Of a DNA stretch of 64,000 nucleotides, positions 17,298 through 25,603 are shown in pieces. Every line of letters begins with the position of its first letter. Position 1 is the stretch's first letter. The notes beneath the pieces are model-generated. The model was given only the letters and a program-made list of their open reading frames with translations, was not told the origin of the DNA and made no database searches. The stretch is from Brevundimonas sp. GTDB lineage: Bacteria; Pseudomonadota; Alphaproteobacteria; Caulobacterales; Caulobacteraceae. The stretch is taken from contig NZ_JACESA010000011.1 in NCBI RefSeq assembly GCF_013912065.1, positions 1-64,000 on the forward strand, in the 5' to 3' direction. The position numbers and the translations under genes were made by a program.

Positions 17298-17379
17298 GCG
17301 GAGATTAGGCGCCCTATTCTCCGCACTCCGCGCGGAGAATAGCCTTGCTCTTGCGGCGAATAACGCCCATATTCTCCGC
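17298..17379 (+). promoter_or_regulatory. Operator array of five 10-bp half-sites before fic
   Basis: Half-sites of GCGGAGAATA or its reverse TATTCTCCGC occur at 17298-17307 (GCGGAGATTA), 17315-17324, 17332-17341, 17353-17362 (GCGGCGAATA) and 17370-17379. Neighbouring sites of opposite direction are always exactly 7 nt apart; the one same-direction step is 11 nt. The last site ends 14 nt before the fic start codon, so a bound protein would block transcription or translation. A related three-site array is at 21685-21728. Confidence 0.75.
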
Positions 17380-17393
17380 AGGGAGTGCGGGGA

Positions 17394-18503
17394 ATGGCGC
17401 AATACATCCATGAGATCGAAGGCTGGCCGCGTCTGGACTGGCGCGCTGACGCGCTTGCCGATCGCCTCGCCGCCGTCCGTCATCGCCAGGGCCTTCTGCT
17501 TGGCCGGATGCACACGCTCGGCTTCGACCTCCGCGCTGAAGCCGTCCTCGAGACCCTTACCGAAGATGTCCTGAAATCCAGCGAAATTGAAGGCGAGCTG
17601 CTCGACAAGGATCAGGTGCGATCCTCCATCGCCCGCCGCCTCGGCATGGATATCGGGGCTCTCGCCCCCGCGGATCGCAACGTCGAAGGCGTCGTCGAAA
17701 TGATGCTCGACGCGACCCAGAACTTCGCGTCTCCGCTCACCGAGGAACGGCTGTTCGGCTGGCACGCCGCCCTGTTTCCGACCGGGCGCAGCGGCATGAC
17801 GAAGATCGTCGTCGGCGCCTGGCGCAACGAGAGCTCCGGCCCGATGCAGGTCGTCTCGGGCCCCTTCGGACGAGAGCGCGTGCACTATGAAGCGCCCCTT
17901 GCCGACCGTCTGCAGGACGAGATGCGCGCGTTCCTCGACTGGTTCAATGACGAGCCGCGGACGGATCCGGTCCTCAAGGCCGCGATCGCCCACCTGTGGT
18001 TCGTGACCATCCACCCGTTCGACGACGGGAACGGCCGGATCGCGCGGGCGATCGCCGACATGGCGCTCGCCCGCTCCGAGAAAAGCGCCCAACGCTTCTA
18101 CAGCATGTCCGCCCAGATCCGGCTGGAGCGCAAGGACTACTACGCCACCCTGGAGGCGACCCAGAAAGGCGCGCTGGACGTGACCCTCTGGCTGGACTGG
18201 TTCCTCGGCTGCCTAGATCGCGCGTTCGACGGCGCGGAAACTACCCTGACCCATGTGATGCGCAAGGCGCGCTTCTGGGAGGCGCTCGCAGGTCAGACGT
18301 TGAGCGAGCGCCAGAGCACGGTCATCAACCGGCTGCTCGATGGCTTCGAAGGCAAGCTCACCTCGACCAAATGGGCGGCGCTGACGAAGTCTTCGCCCGA
18401 CACCGCCTTGCGCGACATCAACGATCTGGTGGAGCGGGGCATCCTCGTGAAGGATGAAGGCGGCGGTCGCAGCACAAGCTATTCGCTGGTCGACCGAGGA
18501 TAG
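17394..18503 (+). CDS. fic: Fic domain protein, class II (AMP-transferase) with winged-helix tail
   Basis: The 369-residue protein carries the Fic core H-PFDDGNGRIAR (207-218) that transfers AMP to target hydroxyl groups. An inhibitory motif of the S/T-x3-E-G type lies N-terminal to it (Ser62 to Glu66-Gly67), which makes it class II, self-inhibited. The first 80 residues match the DUF4172 region of such proteins, and the last 80 look like a winged helix (TKWAALTKSS, RDINDLVERGIL). That DNA-binding tail may act on the half-site array just upstream. I start at ATG 17394, preceded by AGGGAG. Confidence 0.92.
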   Translation: MAQYIHEIEGWPRLDWRADALADRLAAVRHRQGLLLGRMHTLGFDLRAEAVLETLTEDVLKSSEIEGELLDKDQVRSSIARRLGMDIGALAPADRNVEGVVEMMLDATQNFASPLTEERLFGWHAALFPTGRSGMTKIVVGAWRNESSGPMQVVSGPFGRERVHYEAPLADRLQDEMRAFLDWFNDEPRTDPVLKAAIAHLWFVTIHPFDDGNGRIARAIADMALARSEKSAQRFYSMSAQIRLERKDYYATLEATQKGALDVTLWLDWFLGCLDRAFDGAETTLTHVMRKARFWEALAGQTLSERQSTVINRLLDGFEGKLTSTKWAALTKSSPDTALRDINDLVERGILVKDEGGGRSTSYSLVDRG

Positions 18504-18581
18504 AGGCGTCCCCGCACGACGCCGGCAGGCTCTATGCCGGGCGGGTCCGCTCAAGACCCGAGCCTCAACAGGGAGGATCGC

Positions 18582-18643
18582 AATTCGCCACTTCTGGCGA
18601 GTTACCGCCAAAAACCGGCTTACTTCGCCAGAAGTGGCGAATT
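18582..18643. repeat. Perfect 19-bp inverted repeat with nested dyads
   Basis: AATTCGCCACTTCTGGCGA (18582-18600) and its exact reverse complement (18625-18643) flank a 24-nt spacer. Each arm also holds a smaller dyad, TCGCCA-4-TGGCGA. The site lies between the converging ends of fic and arsH. It could be a two-way terminator, a regulator site or a mobile-element relic. No T-tract follows either arm, so a simple rho-independent terminator is doubtful. Confidence 0.7.
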
Positions 18644-18691
18644 CCCACCTTTGCCAGGCGCGCGACGCCGCAAGGCGCCGCCGACGCGGCC

Positions 18692-19447
18692 TCACGCCTG
18701 ACGCGCGATGGCGATGGCCGAGAGGTCGGAGGCGGCGTCGACCGCAATTCCGGCCGCCTTGCGCTCGGAATAGCGGTCCACGAGCTGGGCCGCGTGAGGC
18801 CGGGTGAGGATGGTGAAGCGCAACAGTTCCTCCATCACATCGACGATGCGCTCATAGTAGGCCGAGGGCTTCATCCGTCCGGCCTCGTCGAACTCCTGGA
18901 AGGCCTTGGCCACGCTCGACTGGTTGGGGATGGTGATCATCCGCATCCAGCGGCCCAGCAGGCGCAGGGTGTTGACGGCGTTGAAGCTCTGGGAACCGCC
19001 CGACACCTGCATCACCGCGAGCGTGCGGCCCTGGGTCGGGCGCATGCCGCCGAGGCTCAACGGCAAATGATCGATCTGCAGCTTCATCAGGCCGGAGACC
19101 TGGCCGTGGCGTTCCGGACTGCACCAGACCATGCCTTCCGACCAGAAGGCGTGCTCGCGCAACTCGCGTACCGCCAGGTGGTCGTCGTCGCCGGGCGAGC
19201 CCGGCAGAGGCAGGTCGGAGGGGTCGAAGATCCGGGTCTCGCATCCCATGCGCTGCAGCAGGCGGGCCGCTTCCTCGACGCAGAGCCGCGAATAGGAGCG
19301 CTCGCGCAGCGAGCCGTACAGGAGAAGGATGCGTGGCGGGTGGTCGTGCGGACCCAGGCCGGCGGCCGGATCGTTCGACAGATAGGCCGCGTCCAGGGCC
19401 GGCAGATGATCGGGATCCGGCAGCGGCCGCAGGCGGGCGAAGATCAT
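18692..19447 (-). CDS. arsH: ArsH, NADPH-dependent FMN reductase of arsenic resistance
   Basis: The 251-residue flavodoxin-like protein matches ArsH throughout. The FMN phosphate loop is [11 protein letters not shown] (45-55). Typical ArsH blocks follow: [20 protein letters not shown] and [13 protein letters not shown]. ArsH oxidises trivalent organoarsenicals to less toxic pentavalent forms using NADPH. It is 35 nt after the GNAT gene, in the order acr3-arsN2-arsH. The upstream acr3 gene is broken, so this may be the last working part of a larger ars operon. Confidence 0.92.
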   Translation of the reverse strand: MIFARLRPLPDPDHLPALDAAYLSNDPAAGLGPHDHPPRILLLYGSLRERSYSRLCVEEAARLLQRMGCETRIFDPSDLPLPGSPGDDDHLAVRELREHAFWSEGMVWCSPERHGQVSGLMKLQIDHLPLSLGGMRPTQGRTLAVMQVSGGSQSFNAVNTLRLLGRWMRMITIPNQSSVAKAFQEFDEAGRMKPSAYYERIVDVMEELLRFTILTRPHAAQLVDRYSERKAAGIAVDAASDLSAIAIARQA

Positions 19448-19482
19448 CCGAGATCCTTGGTCAGATAGGCGGCCGAGGCCGG

Positions 19483-19860
19483 TCAGATGTCCGCGAACTC
19501 GCGGGTTCGTCGGATGGCGGCGGGCGCGGCCGCCCGATCTGCGGCGGCGAAGCCGCGCCGGGCGAAGAAGGGCTCGGCCGTCGTGGTGAGCAGGTGGAGC
19601 CGTTCCCCGCCCAGCTCGCTCGCCACGGCCTCGGCGGCGCTCAGGATCCGGCTCCCGAGCCCCCGCGCCTTCAGGCCAGCGAGTACAACCAGCGAGCGCA
19701 GCAGCAGGTCCCGCCCCTCCCCTTGGCCGACGTAGCCGGCCAGGGCGCTGTCGTCGTCGGCGCGGAAGTAGCGACCGGCCCAGGGCTCCGGCAGGCCCTC
19801 GCCCTGCAGGGCCGCGATCAGGCCGGCGTCATCCGCGTCCACGAGATGCAGCACGACCAT
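19483..19860 (-). CDS. GNAT acetyltransferase of the arsenic cluster (ArsN2-like)
   Basis: The 125-residue protein has a compact GNAT fold. The acetyl-CoA loop appears as [14 protein letters not shown], and [15 protein letters not shown] near residue 95 is the usual GNAT end motif. Its ATG overlaps the stop codon of the acr3 remnant as ATGA. ArsN2-type acetyltransferases are common in arsenic operons beside acr3 and arsH, and ArsN1 is known to acetylate phosphinothricin-like arsenicals. The substrate here is not established. Confidence 0.82.
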   Translation of the reverse strand: MVVLHLVDADDAGLIAALQGEGLPEPWAGRYFRADDDSALAGYVGQGEGRDLLLRSLVVLAGLKARGLGSRILSAAEAVASELGGERLHLLTTTAEPFFARRGFAAADRAAAPAAIRRTREFADI

Positions 19861-20084
19861 CAGGCGGCGTCCGCCGGCGGGGCCGTGTCCGGAAACCAGC
19901 GTCGGCCAATCCACAGCGCGACCGAGACCAGAAGGATCAGCACCGGCACCTCGACCAGCGGACCGATGACCGCAGCGAAGGCGACCGGCGAGGTCAGCCC
20001 GAAGGCCGCGATGGCCACCGCGATGGCCAGCTCGAAATTGTTCGAGGCCGCGGTGAAGGCCAGGGCGGTCGTGCGCGGATAGCC
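19860..20084 (-). pseudogene. acr3 arsenite permease remnant (C-terminal part only)
   Basis: The frame encodes the last 74 or so residues of an ACR3-type arsenite exporter: [20 protein letters not shown], a further helix with [20 protein letters not shown], and the end. The [11 protein letters not shown] block is a strong ACR3 mark. The roughly 280 upstream residues, including the conserved metal-binding Cys, are missing. Instead the frame runs straight into an EAL-domain fragment. It cannot transport arsenite, but its stop codon still couples to the GNAT start. Confidence 0.8.
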
Positions 20085-20258
20085 CTGCGCTTCCGGACAC
20101 CCGTTCTCGGCGAGGAAGGCCAGCTGTTCTTCGCTCTCCACACCTTCGGCGATCACATCCAGGCTAAAGTTCCGGCCGAGATAGATCACGGCGCGGACGA
20201 TCGCCGCGTCTTCCCGGTTCGTTGTGACGTTCCTGACGAAAGACTGGTCGATTTTCAG
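20085..20258 (-). pseudogene. EAL-domain (c-di-GMP phosphodiesterase) fragment fused to acr3
   Basis: About 58 residues match the C-terminal third of an EAL domain: [24 protein letters not shown] and NGCPEAQGY. The first two thirds, including the EAL motif itself, are absent. The fragment is in frame with the acr3 remnant; the joint falls at the shared residues Gly-Tyr (about 20079-20084), where both families naturally have a GY or YP sequence. This looks like a deletion scar. The frame can be opened at 20330, but residues before LKID match neither family. Confidence 0.78.
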
Positions 20259-20271
20259 CCGGGTGCCGATG

Positions 20272-21530
20272 TCAACCGCAGCATGAGAAACCCGCCGTCT
20301 CGGCCGCCGCGCGCGGATGGCGACGGGCATCCGGCATGTACCGCAGCACCTCCTCGGCGATCTTGAGATATTCGCCCACTGGGCTCGCGGCCTCGAGAAT
20401 GGGAAGCAGCGGCTCGAATGGATCGCGGTGGACGCGCGCGACCCGCTGCACCTCTCGCGCCCGCGACAGGGCGTGCCGGTTCATCCGCTCGCAGGCCATG
20501 TCCCAGTCAGCCTGGACGGTCTCGATGTCCGCCTGCGTCAGGACGCCGGGGATCGGCCGGAGCCGTTCGGCCAGCCACGGACATTGGCGCAGCCAACCGA
20601 ACTCCACCCGGGTCAGGGCCGCCGCCAGCAGGAGCATCTCCGACTCCCAACCGGTGAAGAAGCCTCGCCTCTGATGTACCAGTCCCAGACTGGCGGGCAG
20701 ACCAACAGGGCAAGCGAGAGATCTTCAGGCACGGCCCCTGCCCCTTTCACCTCGCCGTCCGTACGGGCGGCCAGGGCTCCGAACAGCAAGGCGAGATGCT
20801 CGCCGCGCTGGGCGGCCGTCTCCGGCCCCCAGACCCCCGATCGCTGAAAGCCCAGGTCTGTCAGGGTCGCGGATTTGAACTGGATGAGCGACCGCATCTC
20901 GGCCTGCAACTGTGGTGGCGCGGCCAGGTTCGCCGATCCCGTCTGCCGTCCTTCTCTTGTCGGCACGCTGGCGTCGTCAAAACGGAAGGCGAACCGGTGG
21001 CGCGCGGCCTTGGAGTGGTAGAGACTATAGGCCGTGCCGCCCGTCAGAATCCGCGTGCGGACCCAGTCGAGGATTTCAGCGCGCTCCTTGGCTGATCGCC
21101 GCCGAAAGTCATCCGGCAGATGCCAGGCCAGTCGCCGCGCCTCGGCCGGGCCCACACCGGTCGGCGCCTGGCCCTTTGTCGCCCGGTGGGATCGAAGCTT
21201 CCCACGTAACCGACCCGGCGCCAGCCGATAGCGAAGCTCGATCAGATCGATCACCTTGAGGCTCGCCGGGGTCTGCGGCGACTTCATCCCGCGCCGCCAC
21301 TCCGAAAGGGTCTTGCGATCCGTCAGTCCGCCCTGAGATTTGACCGCGCGATGCAGACTATGGGCCGTGTCGCCGTGGCGTTTCATCTGACCAGCCAGGG
21401 CCTCATGAAAGTCCTCGGGATCGTCGTCATCCGGCCACTGCGGGTCGGGATGGAGAACCACCGGCAAGGGCGGACGTCCCCGTTTACGGGCGGACGGGTT
21501 GGGCAAGTCAGGCGACGCGCAGGCGGACAT
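20272..21530 (-). pseudogene. Frameshifted integrase-like island gene
   Basis: An N-terminal frame (21530-20613) has an HTH-like region (DRKTLSEWRRGMKSPQTP, about 72-89) and continues to WYIRGEASSPVG. It then drifts to CSCWRRP and stops. In another frame the protein clearly goes on from FFTGWESEMLLLAA to 20272. A single lost T near 20656-20664 (GCTTCTTC for GCTTTCTTC) would restore one frame of about 420 residues. The C-terminal part ([21 protein letters not shown]) resembles proteins seen in alphaproteobacterial islands, perhaps recombinase-related. It also ends abruptly at a junction near 20290, so it is truncated as well. The family is not firmly identified. Confidence 0.6.
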
Positions 21531-21684
21531 AGGGACTCCATCGACGACCGCCCGGAGTGGCGGCGGATGAAGAGACGCTCCGAAATCATGAGGCCCCTCA
21601 ATCGGGTCCCCTCAAACCTGGGGACCGTTCCGAAAGGGTCAGGGCAAAAGGTCCGCCTATCGTGGTCTGGCACTTCACGACGGC

Positions 21685-21728
21685 TATTCCCCGCAGATTT
21701 TGCGGAGAATAGCCGTCCTAATCTCCGC
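21685..21728 (-). promoter_or_regulatory. Second, reverse-oriented half-site array
   Basis: Three half-sites lie at 21685-21694 (TATTCCCCGC), 21702-21711 (GCGGAGAATA) and 21719-21728 (TAATCTCCGC), each pair 7 nt apart. Read on the minus strand it matches the first three sites of the fic array in order and spacing, while the spacers themselves differ. It points towards the broken gene starting at 21530. The rest of 21531-21984 shows no gene I can support. Confidence 0.7.
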
Positions 21729-21984
21729 ACGCCGTCTTCGACGGCTCTGCCGGCCAACCCGCATCGCGGAATGGGCGGCCGTCGCTGGAACAGATGGTCG
21801 GCCGCGAAGGGGGACAGGATGTTGCGCCGGGCGATCGCCACGCTAAAATCCGCCTCGGCGGGCTCCGGGACGATAGGCGCCAATCCAGAGCCGGGGGACG
21901 CCCAGTGCGTCGGCAGCGGTTGGCGGTGAAACGCCGGGCTTCCACACAGAAGTTCCTGGCCCGCCCCCTCCTCCCCGATGCGCG

Positions 21985-22932
21985 CTAGAGTCGGTCCGCG
22001 ACCGCAGCGATCCGCGCCAGAATGGCGTCGAGCGAGGGCTGGTCCCGATAGTAGAGCGCGCGGGTGGCGCCGTAGGCGCGGTCATAGAGTCTGCGGGTGT
22101 CGGGATCGTTCAGCCAGAAGGCCTCGTTGCGCCGGATGTCCGGCTCGTCGGTGCCGCGAAAGCGGGCCGTCTTGTGCGCGACATAGGCGTCCGAGCCGAT
22201 GAAGGCCTGGACGTCGTCGTCCCCGAGGAGACTGTAGACGTCGTAGTAGTGACGCATGAAGTGGGTCGGCATCTCGCCACTTGCCTGCTGTTGGCGGAAC
22301 TTGGTCGAGATGGTCTGCAGCTTCTCCACGAAGGTGTAGCCCGGTTCGTAGCAGGCCACATCGATGGCGCGGTTGTCCGTAAGCTCCTCACCACCCTGCT
22401 GAATGGCGAACTCATAGGCCCAGGAGGAGATGGTGATGGGCCGGTTGGGCGACACCTGGTCAAAGCCGGCCTCCAGAAGCACTCCGGTCTTCACGCCATC
22501 CGGAAGCGGATTGAGCTCTGGATAGCGCAGGCGGACACCGGCGCCGCGCATCTGGCCGGTGGGGTCGTCGAAGGCGGCGTCGCGTTCGACGGCCTGGAAG
22601 CCGGGGATGACGATCCGTTCGGCCAGACCGTCGAAAAAGGCCTGACGCGCCGCGACATGCGCCGCCTTGGTATGGTTCCGCCCGACGGGCAGATCGCCGT
22701 CCGGATGGATGAGGATGTCGATGTCCTCAGAGAACCGATGGATCAGTTGATATCCCTTCGACAGGGAGGTGCCGCCCTTGAGCTCGAAGGCGAAGCCGCC
22801 AGCCTGCAGCCCCCAGAGAGCCTGCATGATCCAGTAGTCCTTCTCCACCAGGCCCGGGTCGATGCCCATCTGGCCGGCGAGGACCTCGATCAGGTCCCGG
22901 AAGTCCGGGGTATCATGCAGGAAGACGGTCAC
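21985..22932 (-). CDS. abiEii: AbiEii/AbiGii-type nucleotidyltransferase toxin
   Basis: The 315-residue protein belongs to the AbiEii family of nucleotidyltransferase-like toxins in type IV toxin-antitoxin and phage-defence systems. The first motif is LKGGTSLSKGY (51-61), the second RFSEDIDI (66-73) with two Asp for metal, and a third Lys motif is FVEKLQTI. HYYDVYSLL follows as the fourth motif. It lies 4 nt after its antitoxin gene. Related enzymes modify tRNA or other nucleotides and stop growth. It is intact, so the pair is likely functional. Confidence 0.9.
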   Translation of the reverse strand: MTVFLHDTPDFRDLIEVLAGQMGIDPGLVEKDYWIMQALWGLQAGGFAFELKGGTSLSKGYQLIHRFSEDIDILIHPDGDLPVGRNHTKAAHVAARQAFFDGLAERIVIPGFQAVERDAAFDDPTGQMRGAGVRLRYPELNPLPDGVKTGVLLEAGFDQVSPNRPITISSWAYEFAIQQGGEELTDNRAIDVACYEPGYTFVEKLQTISTKFRQQQASGEMPTHFMRHYYDVYSLLGDDDVQAFIGSDAYVAHKTARFRGTDEPDIRRNEAFWLNDPDTRRLYDRAYGATRALYYRDQPSLDAILARIAAVADRL

Positions 22933-22936
22933 GACC

Positions 22937-23515
22937 TCACGCGGCCTCCAGCGCCTGGCTGAGAAGCCGTTCGGCGCGCACGGACCCGAAGTCCCGCGCC
23001 GCCTTGAACAGGCGCGCGGGGTTCATGCGCCGGGCGCGATCAAGGGCGCGCGGCAGGACCTCGGCGCGGGTCTCGGCGAGCCGGTCCAGGTTCTGCAACA
23101 GATCGACGAGAAGGACCTCCTCGGTCAGCTTGGCCGGGACCGAGGGCTTTTTGCGGAAGTCATAGACGCGGCCGCCGAGGTCGAACCGGCCATGGCGTTT
23201 GAGATTGTAGACCACTGGCTCGTTGTACAGCTGGGTCGTCCCTACCCCCAGGCCGTTGTAGGCGTTCGGCGAGACCAGCAGGAAGCGGTCGTCCTTGAGG
23301 AAGCTCTCCACCAGTTTCTCCGGCCGGGCGGGAGCCTTGCCGTAGCGCGTCTGGCGCGGCGCCAGATAGAGGCCGCCGGAGACCTTCTCCAGTCGCCCTT
23401 CCTCCACGAGTTGGCGCAGATGCCGATCCACGGCATTGGACCACTTCTCGAAATCCTGACGACGATAGACCTGACCAGGCCGCAGTCGTTTCTTCACATC
23501 GTTGAGCGCCGACAT
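22937..23515 (-). CDS. abiEi: AbiEi-type antitoxin with winged helix (DUF6088-like)
   Basis: The 192-residue protein begins MSALNDVKKRLRPG at ATG 23515; the longer frame to 23704 adds only unconserved residues that cross the promoter. The first 65 residues form a winged helix (FEKWSNAVDRHLRQLVEEGRL), as in AbiEi antitoxins that repress their own operon. The rest resembles the family core (GLGVGTTQLYNE, RHGRFDLGGRVYDF). It precedes the toxin by 4 nt. Two palindromes at 23534-23558, about 20 bp before the start, are the likely binding sites. Confidence 0.88.
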   Translation of the reverse strand: MSALNDVKKRLRPGQVYRRQDFEKWSNAVDRHLRQLVEEGRLEKVSGGLYLAPRQTRYGKAPARPEKLVESFLKDDRFLLVSPNAYNGLGVGTTQLYNEPVVYNLKRHGRFDLGGRVYDFRKKPSVPAKLTEEVLLVDLLQNLDRLAETRAEVLPRALDRARRMNPARLFKAARDFGSVRAERLLSQALEAA

Positions 23516-23533
23516 TGGGAAAATCCTTAGCCA

Positions 23534-23558
23534 CCTACGTAGGAAGCGTCCGACGCTT
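23534..23558 (-). promoter_or_regulatory. Twin palindromes before the AbiE operon
   Basis: CCTACGTAGG (23534-23543) and AAGCGTC-C-GACGCTT (23544-23558) stand side by side, 18 bp upstream of the antitoxin start. Both are perfect dyads. AT-rich DNA follows at about 23559-23590, where the promoter probably lies. The place fits the known self-repression of AbiEi antitoxins. Confidence 0.6.
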
Positions 23559-23713
23559 ATGCAAAGATTTTGATTTAAATTCCATGCATATTTTGCGCGC
23601 CCACGTCCGTTGGAGCTCGCGATCCTTCGTGCCGCGCCGACACGCCGACCGGCCGACTTCGACGAACATACCTCTTTCCTTGAACTCGCTGCCGATCCGT
23701 CCATAGAGAACCC

Positions 23714-23902
23714 ATGACTGACGCTGAACGCATCGAAGCCTTGCTGGACCTCGTGGATCCGGCGCGCGCCGGCAACGAGAACCGCGGACGTGAACTGACG
23801 GTGCTCGGACTTGCCGAGGCCGTCGCAAAAGGCGGTTACCGCCCGACCAACGCCGGCTGGGTGATGATCGGCAACCGGGGCCGAGCTTTCCAGCCCCGCT
23901 GA
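23714..23902 (+). CDS. Small hypothetical protein, 62 aa
   Basis: The frame starts MTDAERIEALLDLV and ends RGRAFQPR, with high G+C at third positions like real genes here. It has no signal peptide or membrane part and matches no family I know. The ribosome site before the ATG is weak (GAGAACCC). It lies between the AbiE promoter and the AlpA-like gene; the remaining bases between 23559 and 24010 show nothing else I can support. Confidence 0.42.
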   Translation: MTDAERIEALLDLVDPARAGNENRGRELTVLGLAEAVAKGGYRPTNAGWVMIGNRGRAFQPR

Positions 23903-24010
23903 AGGTCGGCAATCCGCAACGACACGGTGGCGATTTCACCCAGGGAGACGTGCGGATATCCCCGTCGTCGCCTTTCGGATTCCCTTGAGTCGTATTCAAA
24001 GGAGAGCCCC

Positions 24011-24307
24011 ATGGCACAAGCCGCCGCACCGCCGCTCAAGCGAACCATCAAGAAGCCTGAGCTTCGTCAGATGGTGCCGCTGGCCGACAGCACCATCTGG
24101 GAGATGGAGCAGAAGGGCCAGTTTCCCAAGCGTTTCCTGCTCACGCCGCGCTGCGTGGTGTGGGACCTCGCTGAGGTCGAGGCCTGGTTGAAACTTCGAC
24201 GGGATCGGCCGATCCCGAGGGCAGCCGCTCCGGACGTCCGCTTGCGGCGCTCGCGCCCTGTCAGACGCGCGGATCAAAGCGCGGAGCCGAGGTCTCCTGC
24301 ACCGTGA
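24011..24307 (+). CDS. AlpA-like helix-turn-helix regulator
   Basis: The 98-residue protein has an AlpA/MerR-like DNA-binding head: MVPLADSTIWEMEQKGQFPKR (about 18-38), then VVWDLAEVEAWL. AlpA proteins of this kind control integrase and excision genes in P4-like elements. An AAAGGAGAG ribosome site supports ATG 24011. Its last 47 nt overlap the 3' end of the convergent integrase gene, an arrangement that ties it to the same element. Confidence 0.85.
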   Translation: MAQAAAPPLKRTIKKPELRQMVPLADSTIWEMEQKGQFPKRFLLTPRCVVWDLAEVEAWLKLRRDRPIPRAAAPDVRLRRSRPVRRADQSAEPRSPAP

Positions 24308-25514
24308 CCACGGGTGTGAAGGGCTTGCCAACTTCCCAGGCGTCGACCGCATCTGACCATTGCTGGGCCATATGCCGGCGCTGCGCTTCGAACTCCGCCT
24401 TGTTGTAGACGCCGCGTGAAGATCGCTCCTCGTGAGCCAGCCCCTTCTCGATCCAGTCTGAGTTGAACCCCATCTCGTGGAGCAGGGTCGAGGCCGTCCG
24501 CCGCAGGTCGTGGACCGTGAATGGCTCGAGCGGCAAGCCCTGGCTTGAAGCCCGCTCCGCTATGGCGCTGGTCACCCTGTTGAAGGTCGCGCGAGACATC
24601 GGCGCGTCGGCGTCATAGCGCGACGGCAGGAGGTAGCGAGAGTTCCCCGCGCAGGTCTTCAGCGCGATCAGAATGTCCAGCATCTGGGTGGAGAGATAGA
24701 CGTTGTGAGGGCGCGACCGCTTCATCCGCGCCTTGGGGATCGACCAGACCGCATTGGCGAAGTCCACCTCATCCCACGTCGCGTCCTGCAACTCGCTCTT
24801 CCTGACCATGCTCAGGAGGATGAACTTGAGGCCAAGCCGTATGGTCGGAAGCGTCGCGACCTCTCCCAGCAAACCCAGCATGATCCTGACCTCCGCAGGT
24901 GACAGGTTGCGATCGCGCGGCCGGAAGGTCGCGATGGACGCTGGCCCCACCCCGTCGGCGGGATTGTCGATCTTCTCACCATGCAGGATCGCCCAAGCGT
25001 AGATCTGTTTGACGATGTCGCGGACGTGAATGGCGGTCGCCGGGGCGCCTCGCTCGACGATCGACTTGCAGTGGGCCCTCAGATCGTCTGGCGTGATCTC
25101 CGACAGAAGACGATTGCGCCAGTGCGGCAGCACTTCGCGGTTGAAGATCGATCGCCGCATGTTTCGCGTGCTGTCCGCCATCGGCGCGGTGTCCATCCAG
25201 CGGTTCGCGACATGCTCGAAGCTGGAGGCCTCCTTCAGACGCCGTTTCGCCCTTTGCTTTTCGATCGCCGGAGACGCGCCTGCGGCGATGGTGCGCTTGA
25301 TCTCGAACAGACGCTCGCGCGCCTGGGCGAGGCTCAATCCGCCGCGCCCGTACCGCCCCAGGGTCAGCGTCTCGCGCCGTCCATTGAAGCGATAGTCGTA
25401 GCGAAACGAGATCGCTCCGCCGGGCGAGACATAGACATACAAGCCATCCCTGTCGGTACTCTTGTAAGGCTTTGATTGTGGACGCAAATTCTTCAGTGCA
25501 ACGTCGGTAAGCAC
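24261..25514 (-). CDS. int: P4-type tyrosine recombinase (island integrase)
   Basis: The 417-residue integrase has an N-terminal arm-binding domain (DUF4102 type: DRDGLYVYVSPGG, GRRETLTLGRYG), a core-binding region and a catalytic domain. Catalytic residues, numbered from GTG 25514, are Arg238 (VRKSEL), His335 and Arg338 (HDLRRT), His361 (LAHEE) and Tyr370 (GVYNKAEF). I prefer GTG 25514, with GAGG before it, over ATG 25535 or 25598; the first residues (LTDVALKNLRP) match the usual family start. It sits next to the 3' end of guaA, a known target of such islands. Confidence 0.9.
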   Translation of the reverse strand: MLTDVALKNLRPQSKPYKSTDRDGLYVYVSPGGAISFRYDYRFNGRRETLTLGRYGRGGLSLAQARERLFEIKRTIAAGASPAIEKQRAKRRLKEASSFEHVANRWMDTAPMADSTRNMRRSIFNREVLPHWRNRLLSEITPDDLRAHCKSIVERGAPATAIHVRDIVKQIYAWAILHGEKIDNPADGVGPASIATFRPRDRNLSPAEVRIMLGLLGEVATLPTIRLGLKFILLSMVRKSELQDATWDEVDFANAVWSIPKARMKRSRPHNVYLSTQMLDILIALKTCAGNSRYLLPSRYDADAPMSRATFNRVTSAIAERASSQGLPLEPFTVHDLRRTASTLLHEMGFNSDWIEKGLAHEERSSRGVYNKAEFEAQRRHMAQQWSDAVDAWEVGKPFTPVVTVQETSAPRFDPRV

Positions 25515-25603
25515 GGTAAAAACACCTCGATCCATGCAAGCGCGGATTTGCCCGATGCACGACCGATATTTGTCTTTAAGATCAATACGTTGATCCAAAA
25601 TAA

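Noticed and set aside
17298-17379. CRISPR-like array
   Set aside because: Units are only 10 bp with 7-nt spacers and alternate in direction; this is an operator pattern, not CRISPR.
18582-18643. Simple rho-independent terminator
   Set aside because: The loop is 24 nt and no T-run follows either arm, so it was kept as a repeat of unknown role.
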